Source: Epiperipatus broadwayi (taxonomy: Eukaryota; Onychophora; Udeonychophora; Euonychophora; Peripatidae). From it: a stretch of 64,000 nt of DNA. Made by a program: the position numbers and the translations under genes. The stretch spans positions 62,001 to 126,000 of the forward strand of contig JAQFVV010000182.1 of assembly GCA_028023455.1 (NCBI GenBank), given 5' to 3'. Position 1 is the first letter of the stretch. Every line of letters starts with the position of its first letter. Shown in pieces: positions 1-11,740 of the stretch. The notes below the pieces were generated by a model, which did no database searches, was not told where the DNA came from, and worked only from the letters and a program-made list of their open reading frames with translations.

Positions 1-136
1 TTTGAAAATTCTGAAATTTGTATATTGAGAATGATGAAGATGGATATATTGACCAAAATTAAGTAAATGTAAGTTTTCATTTTACTTTTTATAATTTTTT
101 TTTTTTTTTGTTTTTTATATTCCTGGACTTTTAGGA

Positions 137-1667
137 CATACATTATCATCATTTTAAACCATTATCGATCCACTGCAGGATGAAAGTCTCTCCAAGTTTA
201 ATTCATTTTCTCCAATTTCTAGCCTCGTCTGCACATCACCCCAGCATACTTTCATATTGCATTCACCCATCTCACATGTGATCTCTTTCTAGATCTGTTA
301 CAATCTTTTGAAACCAATGTAAGATTTCAATTGTCCATCTATTATTATCTCTTCTAATCCATCCCAATTCCATTGCAGTTCTCTTAATTTTTTGAATGAT
401 GTCAGTAACACCTGTTTGTTCTCTCATTCATATATTTTGTTTTTGATCTCTTTTATTATTTCTAAAATGCATCTCTCCATACTTCTTTGAGTAGCCTAAA
501 GTCTTTGTATAGTTCTTTTTTTAAGTGTCCAAATCTCAAATCCATAAATGAGATCTGGTAAAATTTATTTATTAAAAAATCTTTCTTTTTTAAAAACATA
601 GGCGTATTTTCTTTTAATATTAAATTATTTCTGCCAAAGTCACTTCAACCAAGTTTGTCCTTTATGTTTCCATCTGTAGTAATAATCTGACCAAAATATT
701 TATAATTGCTAGTTTCTTCTAACTTATCAATTTTTGTTTGAGAAAATCCATTGAAGATTACTTTAGTCTTTTTTGACACTTATCTTTAGTATTATTTTTT
801 TACTTTCATCTGATAACTCTTGCAACATTTTCTGAAGCTCTAAAGCATTATTTGCAAAAATAATGATATCTGCAAAATCTAGATAAATTAAATACTCTCC
901 ATTTACTTTTAGTCCCTTAGTTTTCTATTTTAATTCACAAAATATTTCTTGCAAAATTGCCGTAAAAATTTTTTTAAATTCTCAAATCTTTCTAGTATCA
1001 TTATGTAATCTAAATATTTTACAGAATATGACAGTACCTTGATGAACTAATACTTTAAATCACTGAAGAAATGCTTACAGAATCAAATGCCTTTTTCATA
1101 ATCTACAAATCCAAAGCATAATGGCAACTCATATTCATTGGTTATTTTTATAACTTCTCTCAATATTTGGATATGATACGTTGTACTAAAACACTTTAAA
1201 TCCATGTTCTTTTGCTTGGTTAAAATCCAAAGTTTGCTATAGATGCTTTGTAATTGTCTTGGTAAAAGTTTTGTATAGAACTGATAAAAGAGCACTAGGT
1301 CTTAATTTCTAATATCTTTATCACCTTTTTAAATTAAATATTTATAATAATATTGTGTTTTTCTAATCATCTGGTACATCATTCAGTTATGTAGTATATA
1401 ACTTTGCTAAAAAATTTCTATTTGTTCACCTGCTTTTTTTAAGATATTTATTATAATTCCATCATTACTTGGAACTTTTCCTTTCTTCATTGATTTAGTT
1501 GCATTTTTCACTTCCTTATTAAAATCATGGGCAATTCAGAAGATATAGTACTTTAGTTGTAGAAGATATTTTTCTTTGTTTTTATTGCTATATAATTTTT
1601 AATAGAAATTGTACACATTTCATTATGTCATCTCTCTTTTTAGTATTAGTTCCATCTTTTTTTCTTA
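137..1667 (-). mobile_element. RTE-type LINE, reverse transcriptase to 3' end (decayed)
   Basis: Reading the minus strand from 1667 down gives a frameshifted RTE-clade ORF2. It runs from IRKKDGTNTKKRDDIM through a thumb/palm stretch with LLPRQLQSIY and FGFVDYEKGI (family norm is close to FVDYEKAFDS), then FANNALELQKMLQELSDESK (normally preceded by YADD), then FGRNNLILKENTP and the C-terminal HVRW motif. The 3' end near 137 is a GATGAT-type tail, as in the second copy at 31394. Stops and frameshifts are frequent, so this is a dead copy. Element-encoded reverse transcriptase would normally act in target-primed reverse transcription. The element is joined to an inverted 5' piece at 1668. Confidence 0.85.
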
Positions 1668-2052
1668 TTGCAGAAATTAGAACTTGCAAATCGTTTTCAA
1701 ATAGTAACAGATATTGAACTTGAGTCAGATTTGAATGAAATCAATAGGAAGATAACCGATATACTCTTAAAAACTGCAAAAAAGATAGCTTGTACAAAAA
1801 AGCAATAGTAGACCAGTAAAATTTTTAATGATAGAAGACAATTTTTGGAAAAACGAGGAATATGAAAACGTATAAAAGTGATGTATTAAGAAGTATTGAA
1901 TATCTAGAATTTTGTAAAATGGTGTGGAAAAGAGTTGATAATCATATATAATGAACTATAATTATGAATTAGTAAGGAAAGTTATAGAAGAGAATAAAAG
2001 TCTTAAGAGTGTAAAACATTTTGATACTGATAGGACATTTACTGTAGCAGGG
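1668..2052 (+). mobile_element. RTE LINE, inverted 5' piece (linker before the RT)
   Basis: On the plus strand this encodes KLELANRFQIVTDIELESDL, then a lysine-rich stretch, then ELVRKVIEENKSLKSVKHF and DRTFTVA. This is the RTE linker between endonuclease and reverse transcriptase. In an intact ORF, TVA would be followed by the R-K-K-D-G motif, which is where the minus-strand piece at 1667 begins. So the two pieces are consecutive in the parent element, but this one is flipped. An open frame runs on to 2175 in flanking sequence and is probably not element-derived. Confidence 0.75.
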
Positions 2053-2787
2053 TGGGTTCAAACTCTGTTTCAAAAGGGAAATTTTGTATCCATGCACAGA
2101 TATATATATAGTTTTAATATTATTTATTCACATACTATATTCTATATTTTTATGTATATCCAAATAGGTAGATAAAGGGTTAAAATAATCGTGAAGAATG
2201 CGGGATGGGGGTTGTTTGTGTTCTTTTGTTTTGTTAAAACACATGTATGCATATTGATGTATGGGTGGATGAATGAACACAATTAAAAATATATATTTTA
2301 TTTCCAAGATGGAGTTTGCTACATTTAAATTTATTCATGTTAGAAAGAAGATGGTAAATAAAAAAGGACAAAAAAAAGCTATATATTGAAATTATATAGT
2401 TTGTCATCTATGGAATGCACTTTAATGAAGTTACTATCTGAAATATTTTAAGAGAAGGAAAAAACAAAGGTGCTAAAAGCTTTTGCTTTGTTTCGTAGAT
2501 GCTGGACTTAGAATGACACATGATAAAGATGCCCAAGAGGGGGGGAATTGGAAATTCCAGGAATTTAGAACTTGCGAAAATAAATAAAAAGATATAAAAA
2601 TATTAACTAATTATTTCAGATGGAATTTAATATAATTTTCGTTGTGATGCGGTTGGAAGGAATGTAAAAAAACCAATCATTTGATTGCAGTAATAAATTA
2701 TTATGCAGAAGGCAGCAGGTCGGTGTTATTTTCTAAAACAAATAGTGTATTTGCCAGCTATGAACATGTCGGGGTAAAAACTTAATC
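2053..2787. other. non-coding flank upstream of the first exon
   Basis: AT-rich sequence with no convincing open frame. Base composition becomes more balanced from about 2690 onward, approaching the exon at 2788. An in-frame TGA lies 24 bases upstream of the candidate start at 2788 (codons TGA ACA TGT CGG GGT AAA AAC TTA ATC, then ATG). No clear TATA box or initiator can be assigned. Confidence 0.4.
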
Positions 2788-3001
2788 ATGCAGGGTTTTG
2801 ACCCCATCCCACGAAGATATGTAAGCTGCTACAACCAGAAATATTTGCCTACCCTTGAAAGAAGCCATTCTCAAGCATTTGGCTTGAAGTCGATATCAAA
2901 ATTAGATACATCAGAGATCATCAGTTTCAATGGCCATAGCATCAAACAAACTTATCATTACCTTTATGGATTTATAGTATTCCCCGGGAAAATTCCATGT
3001 A
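2788..3001 (+). CDS. coding exon with consensus donor; shared 5' exon of a multi-ending gene
   Basis: Open from ATG at 2788 for 71 codons plus one base. It begins MQGFDPIPRRYVSCYNQKYL, continues through LERSHSQAFGLKSI and SFNGHSIKQTYHYLYG, and ends GFIVFPGKIPC. The exon stops at a perfect GTAAGT donor (3002-3007), leaving a single A of a split codon. Amino-acid use looks like a normal soluble protein: no low complexity, signal peptide or membrane segment. Base composition is more balanced than its surroundings. I chose the ATG because an in-frame TGA precedes it, but CAG at 2791-2793 could also be an acceptor (AG before GGT), which would make this an internal exon starting GFDPIP. Unspliced read-through stops at 3066 after poor-looking residues. 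I do not recognise the family. Confidence 0.65.
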
Positions 3002-3007
3002 GTAAGT

Positions 3008-6000
3008 ACGTTTTATATATTTTTTTTATTCCAAATATTAGTGCGTTTTGTGGTAATAACGTATAGAGGTTTTCATATAATGACAATTTAATCAATTCTC
3101 TTCACCATTCAAATAATATTTCCCGTCTGAATGAATTAAATATTGTGTTTTCTTTTATATTTTTTATTGCTTGATTTATAGATCTATGCAGCATGTGCGT
3201 ATGCTTTTGTTTTTTTTCCCTTTTTGACAATATTTGAGCACAAAATAATATTGTTATCCTTCATAGTTTATTGATTGCATTAAATATTAAAACTAAGATC
3301 AAACATATCTGTATCTATGTTATTTCTTTATTTCGGGTTGTATAGAGAATGCAGAAAGATAAATTTGAATAAATGTAATAATTATTTAGTTAGAGTACTT
3401 GCATCCCTAATTATTGCAGTCCTTAGCATGCTTTCTCACGGTTTAAATACCACCTGCCTTGAGTGAGCTAGCCAGTGGCTGGATTCTCCAATTATTCCTT
3501 ATTGGGTTTTTTTTCCGGCATAATTCTTATGAAAAATAAGATTGGTACTTGGAGTCATAAGTGACATACATAAATATGCAGGGTGAGAAATATAAATAAA
3601 ATCCTATGAATTATTTTAAGAAATATTATTAAATGTCTTACAGAAATACGGTAGGGTATATATTTGCCTCAATAATTAATCATGTTAAAATCACGTGCAT
3701 ATATGGATATCTATATAAATATGATACAGGAAAAACCGATTTCTTTATAATACATATATATATAATTCACAACATTACAGCTAAAGCTTAATTAATTAAT
3801 AGAGCATCAGTAATTTGTTGTCAAGGCAATCTATAGTATAAAAAAGATGGATTTTATTTTTATCCTGATATTTAGTAGACAGTGAAACATGACCGAAACA
3901 GATTGAGATTTTTATCTGCCTAGAAGTTTAAGTCCCTTTCAACAAGCAAAAATAAACTGCTTGAAAGCAGATTAATAAATAATTGTTTTTACAATCTTTC
4001 AAAAGAAACCTACTCAATACTTTAGATGTAATAAACTTGAACTTGCCATTGGCTAGCTAGTTTCTAATATAATTCACAGCACAACAACTAAAGCTTAGTA
4101 AAGCAATAGAATATTCACAATCTATTATCAAATTAAATCTATAGATAAAAGATGGATTCCATCTTTTATTGTGGTCATGGTTGAAATATATTGAGATATT
4201 TATTTGTTTAGAAGTTTTAAATAAGCTTCATTAAACAGACAGGGATAAATTGCTTGAAAAAAAAAATCTTGTTCTGTTTTAATCATGAGTTTCATTCATT
4301 ATTTATTCGAAGATAAGGGGAAAGGTGGAATCTGTATCTTTTATCTATAACAGTTGCCTTGATTATAGATGACATATTTTCTGTTAGTTTATTAAACTTT
4401 GACAATTTTGCTATGAATGAGATTTGGAAATCAATTAGTTATTGGCAAGTTATGAATTAATAAATATATATATACTCATACATAAGTAAGTAAAATAGCT
4501 TTCATTTAGCAAAAAAAGTAAGAGGAATATAAATAGATATATTTATACATGTACAATTTGTACTTTTATAAGTAACAGTTTTTTCATTCCCACAATGTTA
4601 ATTCACTTTATTTGAAATGGTTTTTTTCAAGATCCATTAATCTATTTTTGTAAATTAGCTTTAAAAATAATCTCTCAGATATGTAAATAATAAGGATGTA
4701 ATTATGAAATAAAAGTTATCTATTTTTTTTTATGATATGGAAAATTGACATCCTTCAAATTTTCAAAACAATTATTGAAATTGTAGTAAATTTATTCTAT
4801 ATTTGAACTATAAATGCAAGTCTTGTATCTCTTTAATTAGTGAATAAATAAATTTTGACAGAAAAATCTGATATAGGCTACTGAAAACATATTTCTGTTT
4901 TTTGTTGCCAGTTTGAAAAGTTTATAAATATATCACAAGAAGCTCTTCTTAGCCAAATGTTCTGCTTTATCATATCTATGATTTACATATTATATGCTAT
5001 GTAAATGCAGATATTTAATTTAATTAGATTTTAGTTTGATTAGGAGTGCTATTAGTCACAGTGTTAAATAAAACAAAAACATTCCATCTTAACTGCAGTG
5101 TTAATGGTTGCATTGTTTGAACATTTTTAGATATAATTTCATATTTTAAAATGATTTATTACTTAAATTGTATAAAACTGAGAATTTAAACTTTGCTGTT
5201 ATCTTTATTATAAATGGTAATGTTCTGATCTATCGTGTCAGCCACTTAATGGGTGGAGGTTCTAAATTTAATACTGAATCTTGCATTGTTATTGTTTAAA
5301 ATTCCAAAGGGCTACTATATAACATTAATATATTTTACATAAGCTTCATTGCTATAATTTGTAAGTTTCTGTTTTTTAATATAATTTATCATTAACTTCC
5401 TAACTAACTAGATATATTTGTGTATATATGTATTACTCAATATTGTAAAAGTTATACATTAGTGACTATTAATTATATCTTTTTTCATAAATTATGATAA
5501 TTAATGTGTACATATATGTTAAATGGTATGTATTCGTCTTTTGCACTTTCAAACAAAGAAAAAAATTAACTTTATAAAAAATAAGATTCTGATTATTTCT
5601 AATTTATGGTTGTGACCCAGTGTACATTTCATAGTAGATTGTTTGATGCAAAAATTTTTAGATGAAGCTTCAATGCTAAACATGTTTATATATTTTATAT
5701 GAAATTTTTATTAATAAATATGTCTTCACTAAAAACATAGAAGTCACTCTATTCAAACTATGATATTTATTCAAATTATATCAAACAAATGTTCCATGAC
5801 TTTTTCTGTTTACTTACTATATATGCATTATAAAGAATAATTTCCTCTATTTATTTAATTCTGGAGACTTGTATTAATAAATTTGAGGTATATGTGGACA
5901 CTATACTATATTCAAATCCCCCAAAACAATTTCTGGATATTGATCTTCAATGAGAAAGAAATTCAATGCTTCTCTCACTAAAGAAACTCAATTGTCAGAA

Positions 6001-7887
6001 ACCATTCTGGAAATTTGTGTCAATTGGTTACTCAAGTTTATTAAAAAAATATTTCCACAATACAGAAAATACAAGTGAATTTCTGCTTCTAATGTTTTAT
6101 AAAATTATTGCAAGTTTATTTTTTTATTATTACAAGAACTTATTTATTGAAAGTTGATCACAAATAGATAATGATATTAGATTAGATGCAGTAAATAAAA
6201 GCTGTGCTTAAAATTGGGAAAAAGTTAGCCTACAAATTTTAATGCCATTGAATTGGATGATGCAGACATACTAGAAATTTCTATATGAATTTACTGCAAA
6301 CACAAATCTTTTATTTATTTGTGTTAAATAGCAAACTATTAAAACTAATCAAATTGAAGGATTGACAGTTGCAACTAAATTATTATTGCCCTTGTTATGT
6401 TTGAGTCTTTATTAAATATTTTACAATCAATGTTTTTATAATATATACATATAATTGATATTATGGTATGAACTTAATTTTATTCCAAATATTAAAATTA
6501 TTTTTAGGCCAATTTTTATTAACAAAGATTAAGGATGCTGTTTCATAAATAGCTAATGATAATAACTTTATAGACAAAAGTTTTGTTATCTAATATTAAA
6601 ATAATCAGTATATTCTTATATGCATTGTTTGTACTTTCTGAAAGTTCATAGTGTCATAAAAAATTAAATACTGGAATTTTCAAAGTTCTATAATTATTAT
6701 TTAATAATTAAATATGATTGACCTTTGATCAGAATTTCAATTGCTATTAATTATGCATCAGTTAATTAGAAATTTGAATTGAGAAGGAATTTGGAACATA
6801 ATGGTTTATTTGCTTGATAATGGAGAGAAATCTTTAATGCCATATCTTTTTTTATTTTCTGATAATTGAAGTTTTTTGTCTGTTCTAGATTGGTAAGTTG
6901 GTATTGAGTAGCTGTTTTTTTTTTTTTTTTATTCTATTGTAGTTAGTTATCTGAGTGTAATTGTTTGTCATATAGATTATGATAGTAAAAGTACTATTAT
7001 TAATTTATTTTATTGCAATATATTGGTGCATATCTTTAATATAACAGAACCTATATATTTAAGAATTAATTAATATTCATTATAGAAATTGTTAATTTGA
7101 ATAAAAATCAATCAGCCTCATTCTTCATGAGCAATAGATATTTTTTATATTTTAATATTTTCTAAATGATCTCATATTTGTCTCTTTTTTTTAAACTTCA
7201 GTTTTTAATATTAGCATTGCTTGGATTTTTTTTATAAAGTGCCAATATATTTATATTAAATAGTTGTAAATAATTATATTTTATTTGAAATATAGTTTTT
7301 TTTTTAAAAAAAGTTTAATCTTAAATAAAAAGGATTAGGTTACAAACTTCTTACCAAATAATATACTCATTTGTTCATCACAGAATTATCAGATATTTTA
7401 GATAAAATTCAGTTAGAATCTTTTACTTTAATCTCTTAAATAAAAATCTCACATGCTAAAATGGTTTACCAAATTTATTTTTATCTTTTTTTTCACTATT
7501 TTAAAATCATATCTAATTTTATTCTGCTTTTCAGGAATAATTTATATAAAGAATTTTGTAAGTGATATTCATTGAAAATGAGATTGAAAAAGGTTTTTGT
7601 GTATAAATCACAAATTTAATGATAGTGATAATTCTTTTTTTTTTTTTAATAAAAATTGATTATTTTTCAAAGTATTCTTGTTAATTTCTTTTTATTTTAA
7701 AATTAGTTTTTTAATTTACAAACTTTTAAAATCATATGATTGTATGAGATAGATATTTAAATTTTTTGCCATGTTGTACTGCATGTATTCTTTAGTTTTT
7801 ATTTCTTAAATGATTATTTTTTTATCATCACTATTGTTCTGGCTTTGGAACTGCAAAAATTCTTATAAGTTTTTCTTTTCCTCCTAG
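3008..7887 (+). other. intron 1 (4.9 kb), AT-rich
   Basis: Between the donor at 3002 and the acceptor ending at 7887. The 3' end has a long pyrimidine tract (tttttcttttcctcctag). It contains a degenerate direct duplication of about 190 bases (near 3769-3960 and 4073-4260, period about 303). The open frame at 5966-6157 is AT-rich with no family features and I did not call it. Nothing else recognisable was seen. Confidence 0.5.
3769..4260. repeat. degenerate tandem duplication, period about 303
   Basis: Two segments share ordered landmarks: 'ttcacaacattacagctaaa' versus 'ttcacagcacaacaactaaa', then 'aaaagatgga', 'gattgagattttta' versus 'attgagatattta', 'tagaagttt' and 'ataaa(c/t)tgcttgaaa'. 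Identity is moderate, so the duplication is old. It lies within the intron after the exon at 2788. Confidence 0.5.
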
Positions 7888-7973
7888 GTGAAAATCCAAA
7901 TACCAAAAAATATAGTGGATCTGAAAAAGACACTGGCTTCTTGAGTCGGCTTAAGAAATCAATTTTTGGCTGA
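7888..7973 (+). CDS. alternative terminal coding exon A
   Basis: After a textbook acceptor (pyrimidine tract then AG at 7886-7887), two bases (GT) complete the codon left by the exon at 2788 (A+GT = Ser). The frame then reads ENPNTKKYSGSEKDTGFLSR to a basic, hydrophobic tail LKKSIFG and TGA at 7971-7973. The joined product would be 99 residues. The other two phases stop at once or read poorly. Six bases after the stop is a donor-like CAG|GTCAGT (7977-7984), so the exon may be a cassette with its stop just before a junction, not a true 3'-terminal exon. No poly(A) signal was seen close by. The GFLSRLKKSIFG tail is strongly basic; its function is unknown. Confidence 0.6.
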
Positions 7974-7981
7974 CAACAGGT

Positions 7982-9086
7982 CAGTGTCTCTGTTGATGTT
8001 TATATTATTTCAGTCATAATTGAAAATAAACATTGAGGATGAAAAAATTAGACTTATTTAAAAAGGAGGAAATTTTGTTTTTAAATATTATAATATTCAT
8101 AATAATTTTAAATATCACTGTATATAATACAAAAATTCTACAAAAATAATTTAATTTAAAGCATTCAAAATTTAAATAAAAACAAAATCTATTGCTAAGA
8201 AAATTGTATTTATATACAGTTTATATGTATCAAATAATTTTTTAATGTGATTTCCATATTAATTTTGTTCACATGTTTTAAGATTCAAATTTGAGTGGAA
8301 TTGAAATTTTTTTTAGATAACTAAAGATTTCCAAACTATATATGATTATTTTTTTGCTATCCTAGTTATTTTCCACAACTGTATAAGTAATTCTTAACTA
8401 AAAGATGAAACAAAGAAAGAAAACTAAAATCATTACCATCCAGTAATTGTCTACTCTAATGAATAATGTTCTTTTCCATCACTATTTCTAGAACTATTTT
8501 ATTTTTTTACTACATTTATTTCCAGTGTTGTATTATTGGAATTATAAAAAATATCCTTTAGTAGAATAAATTTTGTATATTTTATTTCTGATTTTGAAAA
8601 ATTAACCAATAGAAATATAGTTTGCTCCACTTATTTGTTTTCTTTTTTTATAATTTTCGAAATGTCTTCTCATACATTCTAAAAATTCTAGTTTTTATTT
8701 AAAATCCTGTAATAAATTCTTCATGAGGAAAAAAAAAAGCATTTTGTTGATGGATTTTTAATTTCAAACCAGCCATACTTTATTTACTTACATATAGTGT
8801 TCAGCAAAATTTATATAATAAAGTCTCTGGATATGAGCATTTAACTATGAGTGACTTAATTTCTTACTGATTTTATAAATATATATTGAAGTCTATTATA
8901 TAATTTGTTAAATTAATATAAACTATAATGTAACAAATTGATACTTGTGTCTTAAATTGAAATAAGTACTTTCATTATTAATTTCACCATTTGTAAAAAA
9001 AATTTCAGCAGTCTTTTTGTGTAGATCTATTTGTCTCCAACATGATTTTTCAAATAATCTAAACATTGTGTAGGTCATTAAAACAG
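7982..9086. other. AT-rich non-coding, no feature seen
   Basis: Intronic on the plus strand if the gene continues to 33300. A minus-strand open frame at 8923-9108 overlaps the start of a foldback repeat and shows no family features. Nothing else is supportable. Confidence 0.4.
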
Positions 9087-9220
9087 GCAAAACTTTGATG
9101 AAGGCCACAAGCCAGAAACTAGTCTGGGGATATTGGATGAGTAGGCACTAGATGGGGATTTTATGCACAAGCCTTCTGGCATCCATTGATTACTCTGGCT
9201 TGCACTGAGTGGCAATACGT
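9087..9220 (+). repeat. foldback family 1, right arm, first part (interrupted)
   Basis: The segment from 'aggccacaagccagaaac' through 'tattggatgagtaggcac' and 'ttttatgcacaagccttc' to 'tgcactgagtggcaatacgt' matches, in inverted orientation, 11215-11320 (about 95 bases, high identity). It also matches the right arm of the complete foldback at 33736-34030. The arm breaks off at 9220 and resumes at 10919, so it has been split by an insertion. Confidence 0.75.
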
Positions 9221-10905
9221 TGGCCGATAATTTCGATCAGCTCATGTTATGTTCTCTGTGTGTATGTAGATATATGTATATACACATATACATTAGGTAG
9301 AAAATGGGAAATAAAAGCTGTATATATAGGAAGTTTTTTTTTTTTTGGTATTATTTATTAGTTTTTTTATTGGGATTTTAAAAAAAAAAAAGAGAGAACA
9401 AAAAACAAAATGGTGGATTATTTATTTTTAATTGGATTGAGAAATTAAATCGAAAGTGGTAGAAAAAAGTGTTAAAAGTTTTTGGAAACAATTTTGTAAT
9501 TAATTATTTTAATTTTCTAATCTGAAGGGAGGGGAGAAGTAAAAAGAATTGTAATTAATTCTATTGTCGTGACTTCTGGTTAGCAAGGTGTTAAAACAAA
9601 AAAAATGAAAGGAATGCAATCACTGGCGGGAACGTGATCAAAAAAAAAAGGACTATAAATAAAGAGAAAAGCCTATTGTGTGACTATTAATTTTTTTTAA
9701 TGAAAAAATAACTATTATATAAAAAAGTTAAATAAAAATGATCGAAGGTTAAAACAAAATAGAATCTGTCCCCAACCGGGGCATTGACCCATTCCTAGAT
9801 CTTCATAGAACCGTGAAACCATTTCAAGGGACATCAAACCACATAAGAGAAATCGGAGCTAGCCGTGGAACAAAAATTAGTTGCTGAGAATCAAGTCCCC
9901 AGAGATACGAAGAAATGCTTATGGACGTGCATTGATCGATCAGGGTAATGGAAACTTTATGTTTATTGATTGAACTATAGACATTAGCTAACTTTAAACA
10001 TACATTTAGGATTGCATTTAACCATTATGAACTATGAGTTATGACAGTAGAAGGGGATTTTATTTTAATATTAATAATGTTTATATCTGCATTAATTAAT
10101 TTGTTTAGTTAAAATGTGTAAATTATTTGTATGTTTTAATTTTTCTTTATGAATGGTTTAGCTAAATTTTGACTAAATTTTCAGGGCTATTGGGTGAGGT
10201 CAAGAAAAGATAATAATCCAATAAATGAACCCACGAGAATGATATCAGAATAGAATAAAAAAAAGGGATTTGGAAAGCAAGTGAAAAGTATTAAGGATTG
10301 AGAAATATTGATAAGAAGAGGGTAGGGGTCTTATGTTATAACTTACTCTTAATAGTAAGCCGCTTAGTCCTAATATTGGTCAAGAGTTGGATCGGTTTGG
10401 ATGCTTATTTAAGTAAAAGCAATCTTCCTTCAAGAATGAAATATATATTGCTCTTCGCCTTTGTTTGTTTTTTTTCTTTAATTTAAAAAAAAAAAAGAGG
10501 GGAAAGAAGGAAGAGAAAGATTACGTTAGTTGTGTAAAGAGTCAAGAAAAAGAAGGAAGGTGTAGAGGGGTTATTAGGGATTTGTTTTGTTAATGGTCCT
10601 GAATAAAGAAAAAAAATGAAACTATAATAAAGCATATCATGGTTAAAGGTTATGAAAGTGTATTTGTTTGTTTGTTTTTTTTTTTTGCATTTGTTCTTTA
10701 AACAATGAAATCTATTATTGTATTAAATCCGTCCATGTTGAAATGGGATTGTTGAGAGAAATTTGGGTTGATCTGTCATATGTATACAAATTATCGACCG
10801 CGAATATGGGATTTTTGTAAATTTTGTGGTTGTGATGTGATGTATTATGGCTCCTTAAACGAAGTCAAGAATATCTCAGTGTACAATCATTCAGATATAA
10901 AAAGT
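9221..10905. mobile_element. 1.7 kb insertion of unknown class with 13-bp imperfect target duplication
   Basis: It splits a foldback repeat. The flanks are 'agtggcaatacgt' (9208-9220) and 'agtggcacaacgt' (10906-10918), two mismatches in 13, as expected of an aged target-site duplication. The interior has A- and T-runs and a G+C-richer patch near 9765-9950 ('tccccaaccggggcat'), but no open frame of recognisable family. Near its ends 'ggccgataattt' (9222) and the inverse of 'aaattatcgacc' (about 10788-10799) form a weak inverted repeat. A duplication of this length favours a retroposon, but class is not established. Confidence 0.5.
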
Positions 10906-10918
10906 AGTGGCACAACGT

Positions 10919-10990
10919 ATAGAGAGTTTTGCTTGTTTTAATAACAGTTAAGAGCAAGCATAAGAAATGGTGATCATGTGATGTCATTGT
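10919..10990 (+). repeat. foldback family 1, right arm, second part
   Basis: Continues the arm interrupted at 9220: 'atagagagttttgcttg', then 'taagaaatggtgatcatg' and 'tgatgt'. This outer end is the inverse of the sequences at 11583, 33736 and 44068 ('catgatcaccatttcttat'). Confidence 0.65.
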
Positions 10991-11157
10991 GTATGTCCAT
11001 AAGCCGGTTTATTTCAATTCTTATATATAATTAGAAATGTATATGCATATTTTTGCAAGCATGAATAATACCTTAATAATACAAAGATAAAAGCACACAC
11101 ATTGATTGATTCTATGTAGACGATTAATATAATTAAGATTTTTTCACTCCATTTTAA

Positions 11158-11345
11158 CAATGTTAAGAGTAAACAAAGGCAAAACTCTTCATACAGTAGT
11201 GCCACCTGTGCCAAACAGTGTAATCAGTGGATGCCAGAAGGCTTGTGCATAAAATCCCTATCTAGTGCTTACTCATCCAATATCCCTAGACTAGTTTCTG
11301 GCTTGTGGCCATCATCAGTGAGGAACCTTGGATCCGAGAGCACTG
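11158..11345 (+). repeat. foldback family 1, left arm
   Basis: Starts 'gtaaacaaaggcaaaactct'-like at 11172-11190, continues through 'cagtagtgccacct' and 'gcttgtgcataaaatccc', and ends after 'ctggcttgtggccatcatca'. Inverted match to 9087-9220. With the arm at 9087 it could be read as one 2.2 kb inverted repeat, but the same arms occur close together at 33.7 kb, so separate insertions are more likely. Confidence 0.65.
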
Positions 11346-11582
11346 CACCTAGATCTTAGGATCTAATGCAACCCTCCAGCAGCCACCTTTTAACTCTACT
11401 TTACTACAAAACTATGAGAATGAAATTGAAAACACAATAATATTTTCAATCTAAGCTCAATAGCTTATATAGTCATATGGGTCTGAACTCAATTCAGCAC
11501 CCATACATTTTGGTGTCTTTGGCTCTTAAACAACCATAGCCACCACTATCCTATTAGGCAGGATTGGTGTTAAACCACTAGG

Positions 11583-11740
11583 CATCACATGATCACCATC
11601 TCTATACTAGCACATAATTGTTGTAAACAAAGGCAAAACTCTCCATACACTGTTTGGCACAGGGTGGCTCTACTGTATGGAGAGTTTTGCCTTTGTTTAC
11701 AACAATTATGTGCTAGTATAGAGATGGGGATCGTGTGATG
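11583..11740. repeat. foldback family 1, compact hairpin
   Basis: Arms 11583-11649 and 11674-11740 (67 nt each) are inverse complements with about two mismatches, around a 24-nt loop. The arm reads 'catcacatgatcaccatctc' outward and includes 'gtaaacaaaggcaaaactct'. This is an internally deleted form of the longer foldback seen at 33.7 kb. The DNA could form a cruciform and a transcript could form a long duplex. Confidence 0.85.

Noticed and set aside
5966-6157. 63-codon open frame in the first intron
   Set aside because: AT-driven composition with no splice-site context and no family motif.
9087-11320. A single 2.2 kb transposon with 95-bp inverted ends
   Set aside because: The same inverted arms lie side by side in the complete copy at 33736-34030, and the interruption at 9221-10905 has its own target duplication. 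Separate foldback copies plus an insertion explain it better.
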